From positions 248,001-312,000 of the forward strand of contig NZ_QTSU01000003.1 of NCBI RefSeq assembly GCF_003382365.1: DNA of 64,000 nucleotides, in the 5' to 3' direction. This document shows, in pieces, positions 1 to 9,159 of the stretch. The translations under genes were made by a program, and so were the position numbers. The notes beneath the pieces were generated by a model, which was not told the DNA's origin, made no database searches, and worked only from the letters and a program-made list of their open reading frames with translations. How positions within the stretch are numbered: the first letter of the stretch is position 1; every line of letters starts with the position of its first letter. Origin of the DNA: Lysobacter silvisoli. Its GTDB lineage: Bacteria > Pseudomonadota > Gammaproteobacteria > Xanthomonadales > Xanthomonadaceae.

Positions 1-848
1 AAGAACTCCTGGGCCAAAGCGTCGCCGCGTTCGCGCAACGCGCCGGGCAGCAGGAACACCGGGTTCACGCTGGACATCTCGGCGTAGATCGGAATGCCGG
101 CGCGGTCGGCGGCGGCTTTCAGCGCCATGCCGCCGGCACGGCTGCCGGTGAAGCCGATCGCGCCCAGGCGGCGGTCGCCGGCCAGCCGCAGACCCCGTTC
201 GCTGTCGAAGTCGTACAGCAGCTGCACGGCGGCGGCCGGCAGGTCGTTGGCCAGCAATGCGGCATGCGCGATGCGCGCGAGCAACGCGCTGGTGGCCGGG
301 TGCGAGGGATGCGCCTTGGCGATGACCGGATTGCGCGCGGCCAGGCTGCTGGCGAAATCGCTGCCGGCCACCGCGTTGAAGGCAAACGGAAAGTTGTTGG
401 GACCGAAGATCAGCACCGGCTTGTGCAGAGGCGCGTAATGCGCGCGCAGGCCGGCCTGGGTGTCGATGACAGGATGGGTCCAGGCGTAGGCACGGACCGC
501 GGCGGCGGCCTGTCGCAGCTGGTTGCAGGTACGCGGCAGTTCCACCGCCGACAGGCGCGGCGCGGTGGGCAAGGCGGTTTCGGCGTGGGCGGTGGCGACC
601 AGCGCGTCCGCTGCGGCTTCGATGCCGGTGGCGTAGGCGTCGAGGAAGTCGGCGATGCGGGCGGGAGCGGCGGCGGCCAGTTCGTCGGCGATGGCGCTGG
701 CGGCGGCTAGCGCGGCTTCCAGGTCTTGCGGACCCGAGCGCGGGAACTCCGGACCGATGGCTTCGCCGCTGCCGGGCGCGACGGCGCGGAAGCCGCCCAC
801 TGGGTCGCGGCTGGGTTGCCATTGGCCGGCGATTAGGATCGGTTCCAT
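1..848 (-). CDS. Alpha-ketoglutaric semialdehyde dehydrogenase (partial, C-terminus beyond left edge)
   Basis: NAD(P)-dependent aldehyde dehydrogenase that would oxidise 2,5-dioxopentanoate to 2-oxoglutarate, the last step of hydroxyproline breakdown. About 282 residues are visible, beginning MEPILIAGQWQPS at the ATG at 848. The family motifs FGPNNFPFAFN, the cofactor-loop FTGSRAGG and EMSSVNPVFLLP are present and typical of the type III ketoglutarate semialdehyde dehydrogenase subfamily. The catalytic Cys lies past the window edge, so activity cannot be checked. It is the last gene of a minus-strand run after the epimerase and the deaminase, which supports the pathway assignment. A paired palindrome sits in the 165 bp before it. 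Confidence 0.85.
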   Translation of the reverse strand, partial: MEPILIAGQWQPSRDPVGGFRAVAPGSGEAIGPEFPRSGPQDLEAALAAASAIADELAAAAPARIADFLDAYATGIEAAADALVATAHAETALPTAPRLSAVELPRTCNQLRQAAAAVRAYAWTHPVIDTQAGLRAHYAPLHKPVLIFGPNNFPFAFNAVAGSDFASSLAARNPVIAKAHPSHPATSALLARIAHAALLANDLPAAAVQLLYDFDSERGLRLAGDRRLGAIGFTGSRAGGMALKAAADRAGIPIYAEMSSVNPVFLLPGALRERGDALAQEF

Positions 849-887
849 GGGCAAGTTCTCCTACTGATTCGAGGCGGCGCTGGCGGC

Positions 888-972
888 CTGGATCCCCGCG
901 TTCGCGGGGATGACGGTGTTGGAAGTCGCGACGCAACTTGGCCCGTGATCCCCGCGAACGCGGGGATCCAGG
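888..972. repeat. Paired inverted REP-like palindromes (GGGGATCC family)
   Basis: Two inverted copies of a GATCCCCGCG..CGCGGGGATGACG hairpin lie at 888-915 and 945-972, between the deaminase and the dehydrogenase genes. The same unit recurs as inverted pairs at 17.7 kb and 33.5 kb. It is a BIME-like intergenic repeat and may act as an attenuator or mRNA stabiliser inside the hydroxyproline operon. Confidence 0.8.
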
Positions 973-1013
973 GCTTTCGTGCGAACGACTCTCAACACCT
1001 CGACCCGTCGGCC

Positions 1014-1919
1014 TTAAAGCTTCGGCCGCGTAGCGATCGCATGATCGATCACCGCCAAGGCCTGCGCCCGCTCCTCGCCTTCCACCACCAGGCGCGGCGC
1101 GCGCACGCGCTCGTTGCCCATGTCCACGCGCTGCTGCATCAGTTTGATCAGCTGCACGAACTTGGGCACGGTGTCCATGCGCAGCAGCGGCAGCAGCCAG
1201 GCGTAGAGTTCCATCGCCGCCTTGGCGCCGCCGTCGCGGGCCTGTTCGAACACGCGCACCGATTCGGCCGGGAAGGCGTTGACCACGCCGGCGATCCAGC
1301 CCACCGCGCCCATGCACACGCCTTCGACGATCGCATCGTCCATACCCACCATCAGCTCCAGGCGATCGCCGAGCAGGGCCTTGATCGCGGCGAAGCGGCG
1401 GATGTCGCAGGACGATTCCTTGACCGCCTGCAGGTTCGGGTAGGCCGCGGCGAGTTCGGCGATGCGCTCGGGCACGAAGTCGGTCTTGTACGCGACCGGG
1501 TTGTTGTACAGCAGCACCGGCAGGTCGGTGGCTTCCAGGATCGCGCGCATGTGCGCGCCCATCTCGCGCCAGTCGGTGGAATAGACGTAAGGCGGCAGCG
1601 CCATCAGGCCGCGCGCGCCCAGGCGCTGCGCTTCCTGGGCCAGGCGCACGGCCTCGGCGGTGGACAGCGCGGCGATGCCGGGGATCACCGGCGCGCGATC
1701 GCCCAGCGCCTCGACCAGGGTGGCGATGATCGCGCGCTTCTCGTCGAAGCTCAGCGTCGCGCCTTCGCCCAGCGAGCCCAGCGGCACGATGCCGGTGCAG
1801 CCGACGTCGATGAGCTGGCGCGCGTGCTGGGCCAGGAAGGCATGGTCGACCGTGCCGTCGGCGGCGAACGGCGTGGTGATGGCGGGCACGACTCCGCGCC
1901 AGAAGGCGGCATTGCTCAT
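1014..1919 (-). CDS. DHDPS/NAL-family deaminase, probable 1-pyrroline-4-hydroxy-2-carboxylate deaminase
   Basis: A 301-residue cytosolic (beta/alpha)8 aldolase-fold protein. Family marks are the substrate loop PLGSLGEGATLS (about 46-57), LLYNNPVAYKTD and the Schiff-base lysine in VKESS (K167). In this context the likely reaction is deaminating dehydration of cis-4-hydroxy-1-pyrroline-2-carboxylate to 2,5-dioxopentanoate, rather than dihydrodipicolinate synthesis. The gene starts 45 bp after the epimerase stop on the same strand and is followed by the semialdehyde dehydrogenase, so the three are probably one operon. The fold alone could equally be dapA-like; specificity is inferred from the neighbours. 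Confidence 0.85.
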   Translation of the reverse strand: MSNAAFWRGVVPAITTPFAADGTVDHAFLAQHARQLIDVGCTGIVPLGSLGEGATLSFDEKRAIIATLVEALGDRAPVIPGIAALSTAEAVRLAQEAQRLGARGLMALPPYVYSTDWREMGAHMRAILEATDLPVLLYNNPVAYKTDFVPERIAELAAAYPNLQAVKESSCDIRRFAAIKALLGDRLELMVGMDDAIVEGVCMGAVGWIAGVVNAFPAESVRVFEQARDGGAKAAMELYAWLLPLLRMDTVPKFVQLIKLMQQRVDMGNERVRAPRLVVEGEERAQALAVIDHAIATRPKL

Positions 1920-1964
1920 GGACGGTTCCTGTATCGAAGCGTTGAAAGAAGAGGGGGCGGCGGC

Positions 1965-2909
1965 CTATTCCGGCCGCACGCCCCAGGCAAAGGGGTCGTC
2001 TTGCTCGATCAGCAGCCGGCCTTCGGCCATCAGGTGCGCGCGGCCGGCGATGCGCGGACGGATGCGGCCGGCGTCACCGGCTTGGTAACTGCCTTCGAAC
2101 ACGCTGCCCAGCACGCTCTCCATGCGCGTGACCGCGCCGGGTGCGAGCGCGCCGTCGGCGGCCAGGCAGGCGAGCTTGGCCGAGAAGCCGGTGCCGCAGG
2201 GCGAGCGGTCGTAGGCCAGGCCCGGGCAGAGCACGAAGTTGCGCGCGTCCACGCCCGGCGTGGCCGATTCGCCGTTGAGTTCGATGTGGTCGATTTCGGC
2301 GCCGTCGGCGCCGCAGATGCCGGCGCTCTGCAGCGCGCGGCGGATCGCCTCGGTGTAGGCGGTCAGCTCGCGCCAGTGCGCCACCGTCAGCGCAATCGCG
2401 CAGTCGCGGCTGATGAAGAACCAGTTGCCGCCCCAGGCCACGTCGCCACGCACCAGGCCGTGGCCGGGCACCTGCACCGTCACGCCCGCGGCGTGACGAT
2501 AGCTGTCGACGTTGTCGATCGACACCAGGCCGTCGTCGTGCAGTTGCGCGATCACCGTGCCCACCGGCGTGTCGATGGCGTGGCGCCCGGCCTGGATGCG
2601 GCCCAGGTGCGCGAGCGTGCGCACCAGGCCGATGGTGCCGTGGCCGCACATGCCCAGGGTGCCGACGTTGTTGAAGAAGATCGTCGCCGCGACCGAGCCG
2701 GCGTTGTGCGGCGGCAGCAGCAGCGCGCCGACCATGGCCTCGGAGCCGCGCGGTTCGCAGGCCACCGCGCTGCGCCAGCGGTCGTGCTGCGCGGCGAACG
2801 TCGCGCGCTGCTGCGCCAGGTCGCCCGCGCCCAGCTCGGGCAGGCCGGACAGCACCACCCGCGTGGGTTCGCCGCCGGTATGGCTATCGATGTAGTCGAT
2901 GCTGCGCAT
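1965..2909 (-). CDS. 4-hydroxyproline 2-epimerase
   Basis: A proline racemase-family protein of 314 residues starting [15 protein letters not shown]; an in-frame ATG three codons upstream (2918) is an alternative start. It converts trans-4-hydroxy-L-proline to cis-4-hydroxy-D-proline by two-base catalysis. Both catalytic cysteines are visible: C88 in GMCGHGTIG and C238 in [10 protein letters not shown]. Having both argues for an epimerase and against trans-3-hydroxyproline dehydratase, which replaces one of them. It is the first gene of the minus-strand operon and is divergent from the AraC regulator, with about 100 bp between the starts, the likely site of regulation. Confidence 0.92.
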   Translation of the reverse strand: MRSIDYIDSHTGGEPTRVVLSGLPELGAGDLAQQRATFAAQHDRWRSAVACEPRGSEAMVGALLLPPHNAGSVAATIFFNNVGTLGMCGHGTIGLVRTLAHLGRIQAGRHAIDTPVGTVIAQLHDDGLVSIDNVDSYRHAAGVTVQVPGHGLVRGDVAWGGNWFFISRDCAIALTVAHWRELTAYTEAIRRALQSAGICGADGAEIDHIELNGESATPGVDARNFVLCPGLAYDRSPCGTGFSAKLACLAADGALAPGAVTRMESVLGSVFEGSYQAGDAGRIRPRIAGRAHLMAEGRLLIEQDDPFAWGVRPE

Positions 2910-3012
2910 GGGGCTCATCGTCCGCTCGGGCGCCGCGACGGGTCTAGCCGGCATGCGTCCGACTCGATGCGGAAATCGGCACAAACGCGGCGATCGTGTC
3001 CATAATCCGGCG

Positions 3013-3747
3013 ATGCCTTCCGCGCCGCACACCCTGGTGGATGCCGACCTGTTGCAGGGCCTGTTCGATCGCCTGCCGGACGTGGTGTTCTTCATCAAGG
3101 ACCAGCAGGGCCGCTACACCCACGCCAACCAGACCCTGGTGCAGCGCCTGGGTCTGGGCGAGCGCGAAGCGGTGATCGGGCGCAGCGCCAGCGAACTGTT
3201 CCCGCCGCGGCTGGGCGCGAGCTACGCCGCGCAGGACCGGCGCGTGCTGGCCGGCGCGCGCATCGAGGACCAGTTGGAAGTGCACGTGTTCCAGAACCGC
3301 GCCGCCGGCTGGTGCCTGACCAGCAAGCAGCCGCTGTGGCGCGAGGGCGCGATCCACGGCCTGATCGGCATCTCGCGCGACCTGGCCCAGCCCGACGGCC
3401 GCCATCCGGGCTATGCGCGCCTGCGCCGCGTGCTCGACCACATGGAAGCGCATTACGGCGAAGCCGTGCGCATGCAGGCGCTGGCGCAGCTGGCCGGACT
3501 GTCGCTGTCGCAGCTGGAGCGGCAGTTCCGCCGCGTGTTCCAGCTCACGCCGCAGCAATGGCTGACCCGCCTGCGCATCGAGGCGGCCATGCAGCGCCTG
3601 CACGGCGAGGACACCATCGCCGCGATCGGCCACGCCTGCGGCTTCACCGACCAGAGCGCGTTCAGCCGCCAATTCAAGGCCAGCGTGGGGCTGACCCCGC
3701 GCGATTACCGCCGGCTCAAGCCCGCGGCGCCCGACGCGCGGACATGA
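3013..3747 (+). CDS. PAS domain-AraC family transcriptional regulator of the hydroxyproline locus
   Basis: A 244-residue regulator. Residues about 10-110 look like a PAS sensor domain ([20 protein letters not shown]), followed by an AraC/XylS double helix-turn-helix at about 140-240 ([20 protein letters not shown], then the conserved [18 protein letters not shown]). I start it at ATG 3013 (MPSAPHTL) because upstream in-frame sequence is not conserved-looking and crosses the divergent promoter region. It is divergent from the epimerase and overlaps the TSUP gene tail to tail by 32 bp. It probably activates the catabolic genes in response to a hydroxyproline-related ligand; the ligand is inferred. 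Confidence 0.85.
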   Translation: MPSAPHTLVDADLLQGLFDRLPDVVFFIKDQQGRYTHANQTLVQRLGLGEREAVIGRSASELFPPRLGASYAAQDRRVLAGARIEDQLEVHVFQNRAAGWCLTSKQPLWREGAIHGLIGISRDLAQPDGRHPGYARLRRVLDHMEAHYGEAVRMQALAQLAGLSLSQLERQFRRVFQLTPQQWLTRLRIEAAMQRLHGEDTIAAIGHACGFTDQSAFSRQFKASVGLTPRDYRRLKPAAPDART

Positions 3748-4603
3748 GCATCTGCGCGGCGGCGACCAGCACCACCGCCACCACCAGCCAGCGCAACCAT
3801 TCCAGCGGCAGCGATTTGACGATGAAGGCCGCCACCAACACGCCGGGAATGCCGCCCACGGCCAGGCCCAGCGCCGCGCGCAGGTCGTAGCGTCCGGAGC
3901 GCACGAAGGCGCCGCCGCCGACCGGCATCAGGAAGGCGCAGGCGCCCATCATCACCGGGAACGCGGCGATCGGGTTCATGCCCAACAGGCTGACCAGGAT
4001 CAGGCAGGGCGCGTACAAGCCGATGCCCAGCATCATCAACGCGCCCAGCAGCAGGTTCACCGCGATGGCGAAGGCCAGGGTGCCGCCGCGCAGGCCCAAT
4101 GCTCCGCCGCCGCCGGGCAACCAGTTCAAGTTCGCGGCCAGGAACAGACCCGCCGCCACCAGCAAGGCCACGCCCATGCCGATCTGGATCGCGCGCCGCG
4201 GCAGGCGCGCGACCACGCGCACGCCCAGCCAGGCGCCGAGCACGGCCGCGGCGATCATGCCCAGCAAAGTGGCCAGGTCCACTTCGACCACGGCGATGAA
4301 GATCAGCGCCTGCGCCACCGTCGGCAGCGCATGGCCCACGTTCAAGGTGCCGGGAATGCGGTCGTCGTCGATGCGGCCGCGCAGTTTGAACATGGCCGTG
4401 GTGGTGGCGAAGGAGCCGATGCCCAGGGTGTCGAAGAAATTGGCGATGAAGCCGGTGAGCAGGTCCGGCGCGCCGGGCCGGCGCGGCGCGGTGTCGGCGG
4501 CGGCGCGGCGGCGTTCGATCGCCCACCAGCGCCAGGCGTAAGCCAGCGCCAGCAGCGTCAAGGCGGACAGCAGCAGGGTGGTGCCGGCCTGGGTCGCGTT
4601 CAT
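3716..4603 (-). CDS. TSUP (TauE/SafE, DUF81) family membrane transporter
   Basis: A 295-residue inner-membrane protein with about eight hydrophobic segments and the TSUP-type loops GFIANFFDTLGIGSFATTT and PVGGGAFVRSGRYDLRAALG. The start at 4603 (MNATQAGTT) has a GGAG-type ribosome site. The family exports or imports small anions such as sulfite, sulfoacetate or other organic acids. It lies inside the hydroxyproline locus, convergent with the AraC gene and divergent from the D-hydroxyproline dehydrogenase. No other transporter is present in the locus, so a role in moving a pathway compound is possible but unproven. Confidence 0.85.
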   Translation of the reverse strand: MNATQAGTTLLLSALTLLALAYAWRWWAIERRRAAADTAPRRPGAPDLLTGFIANFFDTLGIGSFATTTAMFKLRGRIDDDRIPGTLNVGHALPTVAQALIFIAVVEVDLATLLGMIAAAVLGAWLGVRVVARLPRRAIQIGMGVALLVAAGLFLAANLNWLPGGGGALGLRGGTLAFAIAVNLLLGALMMLGIGLYAPCLILVSLLGMNPIAAFPVMMGACAFLMPVGGGAFVRSGRYDLRAALGLAVGGIPGVLVAAFIVKSLPLEWLRWLVVAVVLVAAAQMLMSARRAPRA

Positions 4604-4765
4604 CGCCCGTCTCCGTCGCGCCTGAGGCGCCGCTGCGGCGATGGTCGGCGCGATGCGCACGCCCGGGCTTGTGCCGCTTCCGCGCGGCGGATGCGGATTA
4701 TTGCGTAGTCGCCCTCGGTCGCCCGCGCCTAGCATCGTGGCATCACCGTCCCCGCAGGCGCGTTC

Positions 4766-6013
4766 GTGACTTCCAGCTCCGGTTCCAGCGTGCTCGTGAT
4801 CGGCGGCGGCGTGATCGGCCACGCCTGCGCGCTGGCGCTGCAGGCGCGCGGCTGGCGGGTGCGGCTGACCGATCCGGACCGCGAGGGCATCGCGCCGTCC
4901 TGGGGCAATGCCGGCCACATCGCCACCGAGCAGGCGCAGCCGCTGGCCTCGCCGGCCACCTTGCGTTCGGCGCCGCGGCGGCTGTACGCCTTCGGCGGCC
5001 CGCTGGACTTGCGCGATCCGCTGCGCATCGCGCCCTGGGTGTTGCGCTATCTACGCGCCTGCACGCCGGGTCGCTACGAACACGGGCGGCTGGCGCTGCG
5101 CGGTCTGCTCGCGCAGGCGCTGCCGGCCTGGCGGCGCTTGGCGGACGCGTTGCAACAACCGCAGCTGCTGCGCGAGGACGGCCACTGGCTGTGCTGGGAG
5201 TCGGCGGCCAGCGCTGCGCGCGGCCGCGCCGCCTGGGCCGGCACCGACATCGGCGACACGCGTTACCACCCCTTGAATGCCGCGCACCTGGCCGATCTGC
5301 GCGCAACGCTGCGCGCGCCGGTGTCCGGTGCGATCGCGTTCTCCGGCACCGCGCAGATCGCCGATCCCTATGCCTTGGCCGCGGCACTGCGGTCGCGCTT
5401 CGCCGAGGGCGGCGGGCAGCGCTTCCACCACCGCATCGACGCGTTGCAGGCCGAAGGCGACGAATTGTTCGCGCGCACCGACGACGGCCAGGTCCTGCGC
5501 GCCGACCGCGTGCTGGTCTGCGCCGGCGTGCGTTCGCGCGCGCTGATGGCCTCGCTGGGCCTGCACGCGCCGCTGGTGGCCGAACGCGGCTACCACCTGC
5601 AATGGCGCGAGCACGATTGGCCGCAGCGGCCGCCGCTGGTGTTCGAGGACCGCTCGATGATCGTGACCCGCTTCGACGGCGGCCTGCGCGCGGCCGGCTT
5701 CGTCGAATACGCGCACGCCGATTCGCCGCCCGACCCGGGCAAATGGCGGCGCTTGCGCCAGCATGCGGCCGAGCTCGGCCTGCCGGTGCGCGGCGAACCG
5801 CGTGCCTGGTTCGGCGCGCGCCCCACCCTGCCCGACTACCTGCCTGCGCTGGGTCGCTGCCCACGCCATCCCAGCCTGTATTACGCCTTCGGCCATCAGC
5901 ACCTGGGCCTGACCCTGGCCGCGGTCACCGGCGAGCGCATGGCCGCGACCATCGACGAAGGCGGCGAAGCGCCGGAGCTGGCTGCGTTCGACCTGCGCCG
6001 CTTCGCGCGCTGA
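4766..6013 (+). CDS. FAD-dependent D-amino acid oxidoreductase, probable D-hydroxyproline dehydrogenase
   Basis: A DadA/DAO-family flavoprotein of 415 residues beginning at GTG 4766. The Rossmann motif VIGGGVIGHACALAL lies at about 10-24, followed by SWGNAGHIATEQAQPLA, and the C-terminal FAD-binding region contains FGARPTLPDYLPALG and YYAFGHQHLGLTLA. It would oxidise cis-4-hydroxy-D-proline to the pyrroline that the deaminase at 1014 consumes, passing electrons to the respiratory chain. It is transcribed away from the TSUP gene with a 162 bp gap. Substrate choice rests on the neighbouring epimerase and deaminase; a general D-amino acid dehydrogenase cannot be excluded. Confidence 0.82.
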   Translation: MTSSSGSSVLVIGGGVIGHACALALQARGWRVRLTDPDREGIAPSWGNAGHIATEQAQPLASPATLRSAPRRLYAFGGPLDLRDPLRIAPWVLRYLRACTPGRYEHGRLALRGLLAQALPAWRRLADALQQPQLLREDGHWLCWESAASAARGRAAWAGTDIGDTRYHPLNAAHLADLRATLRAPVSGAIAFSGTAQIADPYALAAALRSRFAEGGGQRFHHRIDALQAEGDELFARTDDGQVLRADRVLVCAGVRSRALMASLGLHAPLVAERGYHLQWREHDWPQRPPLVFEDRSMIVTRFDGGLRAAGFVEYAHADSPPDPGKWRRLRQHAAELGLPVRGEPRAWFGARPTLPDYLPALGRCPRHPSLYYAFGHQHLGLTLAAVTGERMAATIDEGGEAPELAAFDLRRFAR

Positions 6014-6045
6014 GCGGCCCACTTCGTCGCCCACCCACAGTCCAT

Positions 6046-6152
6046 CATTCCGGCGCAAGCCGGAACCCTTTTGACGCTCCGCTGTCATCCCTCGGCACAC
6101 CTGGAGCCGAAAGCCGAGATCAACATGGGTTCCGGCTTGCGCCGGAATGACG
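6046..6152. repeat. Paired inverted REP-like palindromes (CATTCCGGCG family)
   Basis: CATTCCGGCGCAAGCCGGAA at 6046-6065 and its inverted partner at 6130-6149 are separated by about 60 bp between the D-hydroxyproline dehydrogenase and aceK. A second inverted pair of the same family is at 57.6 kb. Each unit is itself a hairpin. Confidence 0.8.
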
Positions 6153-6204
6153 GGATTGGGTAGCTCACGACACAAGTGCCACGCGCCGCGCTTAGACTGC
6201 AGCC

Positions 6205-7929
6205 ATGGCCGCCCTAGCCGCCCCCACCGCCGACGCCGTCGCCGCGCAGATCCGCGATGCCTTCGCCGACTACCACGCGCGCTTCGCCGCGATCACCCGT
6301 CGCGCCAAACGCCGCTTCGAAACCTGCGACTGGAGCGGCGCGCGCGAGGACGCGGTCGAACGCATCGCCCTGTACGACCGCTGCGTGGCCGAATGCAGCC
6401 AGGCGCTGGAAGCGCGCCTGGGCGAAGCCGCGCACGAGCGCGCGCTGTGGACCGCGATCCGCGCCGGTTACGAGCAGGCGATCGATCCTCTGCTGGACCG
6501 TGAGCTCTACAAGACCTTCTTCAACACCCTGACCCGGCGCTTCTTCAAGACCCGCGGCGTGGACGCGGCGGTGGAGTTCGTGGCCCTGGACATCGAGCCC
6601 ACCGACGCCATCACCCACCCGGTGGCGCGGCACAGCTACGCGGTGTCCGGCGACCGCCTCACCGAAACCCTGATGCGGGTGCTGGACGACTACCCCTTCG
6701 CCGTGCCCTACGCCCACCGCACGCGCTGCGCGGCCGGCATCGCGGTGCGCCTGCAGGACGATCTGCACCACTGGGGCCCCAATCCGGTGCGCGCGATCGA
6801 ATTGCTGGACACGGTGTTCTACCGCGAGCGCCGCGCCTACCTGGTGGGGCGCGTGTTCGGCGAGCGCGCGTTCTCGCCCTGCGTGATCGCCCTGGTCAAC
6901 GACGGCGGCGCGCTACGCGTGGACGCGGTGCTGACCCTGCGCGCGGACGTGGTCCAGCTCTTCAGCTATTCGCGCAGCTATTTCCACGCCGACCTGGCCA
7001 CGGTGGGCGACGCGGTGGTGTTCCTGCGCACCCTGCTGCCGGGCAAGCCCATCGACGAGCTCTACACCGTGCTCGGCCGCGCCAAGCAGGGCAAGACCGA
7101 GCGCTATCGCACCTTCTTCCGCCAGTTCGCCGCGCAATCCGGCGAGCCACTGGTGCGCGCCGATGGCGAGCGCGGCATGGTCATGGCGGTGTTCACCCTG
7201 CCCAGCTACCCGCTGGTGTTCAAGCTGATCCGCGACCGCTTCGCCTATCCCAAGGAGATCGCACGCGGCGAGGTCGAGGCCAAGTACGCGCTGGTGTTCC
7301 ACCACGACCGCGTCGGCCGCCTGGTCGACGCGCAGCCCTTCCGCTTCCTGCGCTTCCCGCGCGCGCGCTTCGCGCCCGAACTGCTGCAGGAACTGCTGGA
7401 CACCTGCGCCGGCAGCATCACCCAGGACGGCGACGATCTGGTGCTGCACCTGTGTTACGTCGAGCGCCGCCTGCGGCCCTTGAACCTGTACCTGCGCGAG
7501 CAGCCGATGGAGACCGCGCGCGCGGCGGCCATCGACTACGGCCAGGCGATCAAGGACCTGGCCCTGGCCAATATTTTTCCCGGCGACCTGCTGCTGAAGA
7601 ACTTCGGCGTCTCCCGCCATGGCCGCGCCGTGTTCTACGACTACGACGAGCTGTGCCTGGTCACCGACTGCCGCTTCCGCGATCTGCCGCCGGCGCGCAA
7701 TCACGAAGAAGAGATGGAAGCCGGCGCCTGGTTCTACGCGGCCGGCAACGACGTGTTCCCCGAACAGTTCCCTCGCTTTTTGGGCTTGAGCCCGCCGCTG
7801 CTGGGCGCGCTGCTGCATGCGCATCCGGAGATCTTCCAGGTGCAATGGTGGCAGCGGGTGCAGGCGGCGATTCGAGAGGGGCGGTATACGGATGTGGCGC
7901 CGTATCCGGTGGATCGGCGGCTGCCGTAG
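6205..7929 (+). CDS. aceK: Isocitrate dehydrogenase kinase/phosphatase
   Basis: A 574-residue bifunctional enzyme that phosphorylates and dephosphorylates isocitrate dehydrogenase, steering carbon between the TCA cycle and the glyoxylate shunt. Length matches the family (about 570-580). Characteristic segments are [37 protein letters not shown], and the catalytic/metal-binding stretch [20 protein letters not shown] followed by FYDYDELC. The gene stands alone here; aceA and aceB are not in the window. The start at 6205 gives the usual N-terminus. A long hairpin-rich repeat follows the stop. Confidence 0.95.
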   Translation: MAALAAPTADAVAAQIRDAFADYHARFAAITRRAKRRFETCDWSGAREDAVERIALYDRCVAECSQALEARLGEAAHERALWTAIRAGYEQAIDPLLDRELYKTFFNTLTRRFFKTRGVDAAVEFVALDIEPTDAITHPVARHSYAVSGDRLTETLMRVLDDYPFAVPYAHRTRCAAGIAVRLQDDLHHWGPNPVRAIELLDTVFYRERRAYLVGRVFGERAFSPCVIALVNDGGALRVDAVLTLRADVVQLFSYSRSYFHADLATVGDAVVFLRTLLPGKPIDELYTVLGRAKQGKTERYRTFFRQFAAQSGEPLVRADGERGMVMAVFTLPSYPLVFKLIRDRFAYPKEIARGEVEAKYALVFHHDRVGRLVDAQPFRFLRFPRARFAPELLQELLDTCAGSITQDGDDLVLHLCYVERRLRPLNLYLREQPMETARAAAIDYGQAIKDLALANIFPGDLLLKNFGVSRHGRAVFYDYDELCLVTDCRFRDLPPARNHEEEMEAGAWFYAAGNDVFPEQFPRFLGLSPPLLGALLHAHPEIFQVQWWQRVQAAIREGRYTDVAPYPVDRRLP

Positions 7930-7978
7930 GGCGGTCGGCTTCGACAGCGGATGCTTGCCGGTGTCTGTTGTTCCGCGT

Positions 7979-8472
7979 GCCCTCACCCCAACCCACGCCC
8001 CAGCCCGACCGCTAGCGGTTGGGCGTTCAGTGCAGCGCGAGCCAATGGCTCGCAAGCGCTGCCCTTCACCCCGCAAGCGGGAGAGGGGCTAAAGCAGCAA
8101 GCGGCGCCGTCGAATGTATTCCCTCTCCCGCGTGCGGGAGAGGGCTAGGGTGAGGGGGTGAGCGCGAAGCGCGAATGCTCTTGCTCCTCGCTCGGGTGCC
8201 GAACACGCCGTCACAAATGAAGACCCGGAGGGCGGCGCACAGGATGTGCGCCGTTTTTCGCTGGCACAGGATGTGCCATCGAAAAATCCCAGCACGCGCA
8301 TCGCGCTCGCACGGGAGCTTTGGTGAAGCGTTTTTCTTTGGTGACTTTCTCTTGACGCTTATCAAAAGAAAGTTACCCGGCCGCTTGCGGACGGAAGCTG
8401 TTGCTGTTGCTTCTGAAGACACCCAAAGACCTTCGCGAGTTCGGAGCGGATCGCGGCTCACGCCGCTCCTAC
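7979..8472 (+). repeat. Long multi-hairpin intergenic repeat, copy A
   Basis: About 0.5 kb between aceK and the RES toxin, where the genes converge. It contains a hairpin module (GCAAGCGGGAGAGGGGCTAA), a CCCTCTCCCGCG hairpin, a GCGCACAGGATGTGCGCCG module, a stem around GACGCTTATCAAAAG and a terminal GCGGCTCACGCCGCTCCTAC unit. Related copies are at 12.5, 26.6, 31.5 (inverted), 35.7 and 38.8 kb (partial). The remaining 8473-8634 carries further degenerate copies of the terminal unit; I see no gene in 7930-8634. Confidence 0.85.
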
Positions 8473-8634
8473 AGAGAGCATAGATCCCACAGAAACCGAA
8501 GCCTTCGCCGCAGGTGCGGTTTCGCGCTCGCAGCTTGCGCAGCTCCTACAGGGGTAGTCGTGGCATTCGTCGTGGTTGTGGATTCGCGGTCGCGGCTTAC
8601 CCCGCTCCTACCCCGCAGCGGTGCGCGCGAGCGC

Positions 8635-9159
8635 TCAGCGCCAGCTCGACGGATCGACCGGCAGGTCCATACGCGGATCGTGCACCAGCAAGCGGTCGTC
8701 GGCGCCGAGCAGGTCCGGGTAGACCACCAGGTTCAGCCCGCCGATGCGGCGCGTGGACGGGAACACGATCGCCGCCAGGCCGGCCGCGCGCACGTCGTCG
8801 GCGATCACCCAGCTCGGCGGCTCGATCTCGTCCAGGAACGCCAGCCGCTTCCAGTTGCAGGACAGCTCCTGCCACAGCGGCGGCCAATGCGCGGGGTCGT
8901 AGCCGGCACGGAAATCCGCCACCTGCGCCAGCGTGATGCGATAGGCCACCAGGGTGCCCGGCCGCACCAGCGGATCGTCCTGGCGGAATTCCTCGATCGC
9001 CGTTTCCGGTTCCAGCGCCAGATACAGCGCATCGATGCCGGGCCGGTTGAGGCGGCCGCCGGAAATGGCCGCGCCGGCGCCGCTGAGCGGCTGGAACGAC
9101 CAGCGCGGGGTGTGCATGCGGTACGCCGGGAGCTCCGGTCCCAAGCCCGCGACGATCAT
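8635..9159 (-). CDS. RES-domain toxin of a type II toxin-antitoxin pair
   Basis: A 174-residue RES-family protein beginning MIVAGLGPELPAYRMHTPRW. Family features are the early arginine in YRMHTPRWSF, GGRLNRPGIDALYLALEPETAIEEFRQ at about 35-60 and WQELSCNWKRLAFLDEIEPP. RES toxins deplete NAD+ (phosphorolysis or glycohydrolysis), which stops growth. Its ATG overlaps the antitoxin stop by 4 bp (ATGA, 9156-9159), the coupling usual for this family. The longer reading frame upstream is only a shadow of the antitoxin gene. Confidence 0.88.
   Translation of the reverse strand: MIVAGLGPELPAYRMHTPRWSFQPLSGAGAAISGGRLNRPGIDALYLALEPETAIEEFRQDDPLVRPGTLVAYRITLAQVADFRAGYDPAHWPPLWQELSCNWKRLAFLDEIEPPSWVIADDVRAAGLAAIVFPSTRRIGGLNLVVYPDLLGADDRLLVHDPRMDLPVDPSSWR

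Noticed and set aside
888-972. Possible CRISPR array
   Set aside because: Only two inverted palindromes without regular spacers; the same unit appears as isolated inverted pairs elsewhere. These are REP/BIME elements.
945-3005. 686-codon plus-strand frame over the hydroxyproline operon
   Set aside because: A GC-rich shadow of the deaminase and epimerase genes, which have catalytic motifs on the other strand.
8066-8461. Small frames containing HPSPLPHAGEG-like peptides
   Set aside because: They recur in every copy of the long hairpin element in several phases and are translations of the repeat, not genes.
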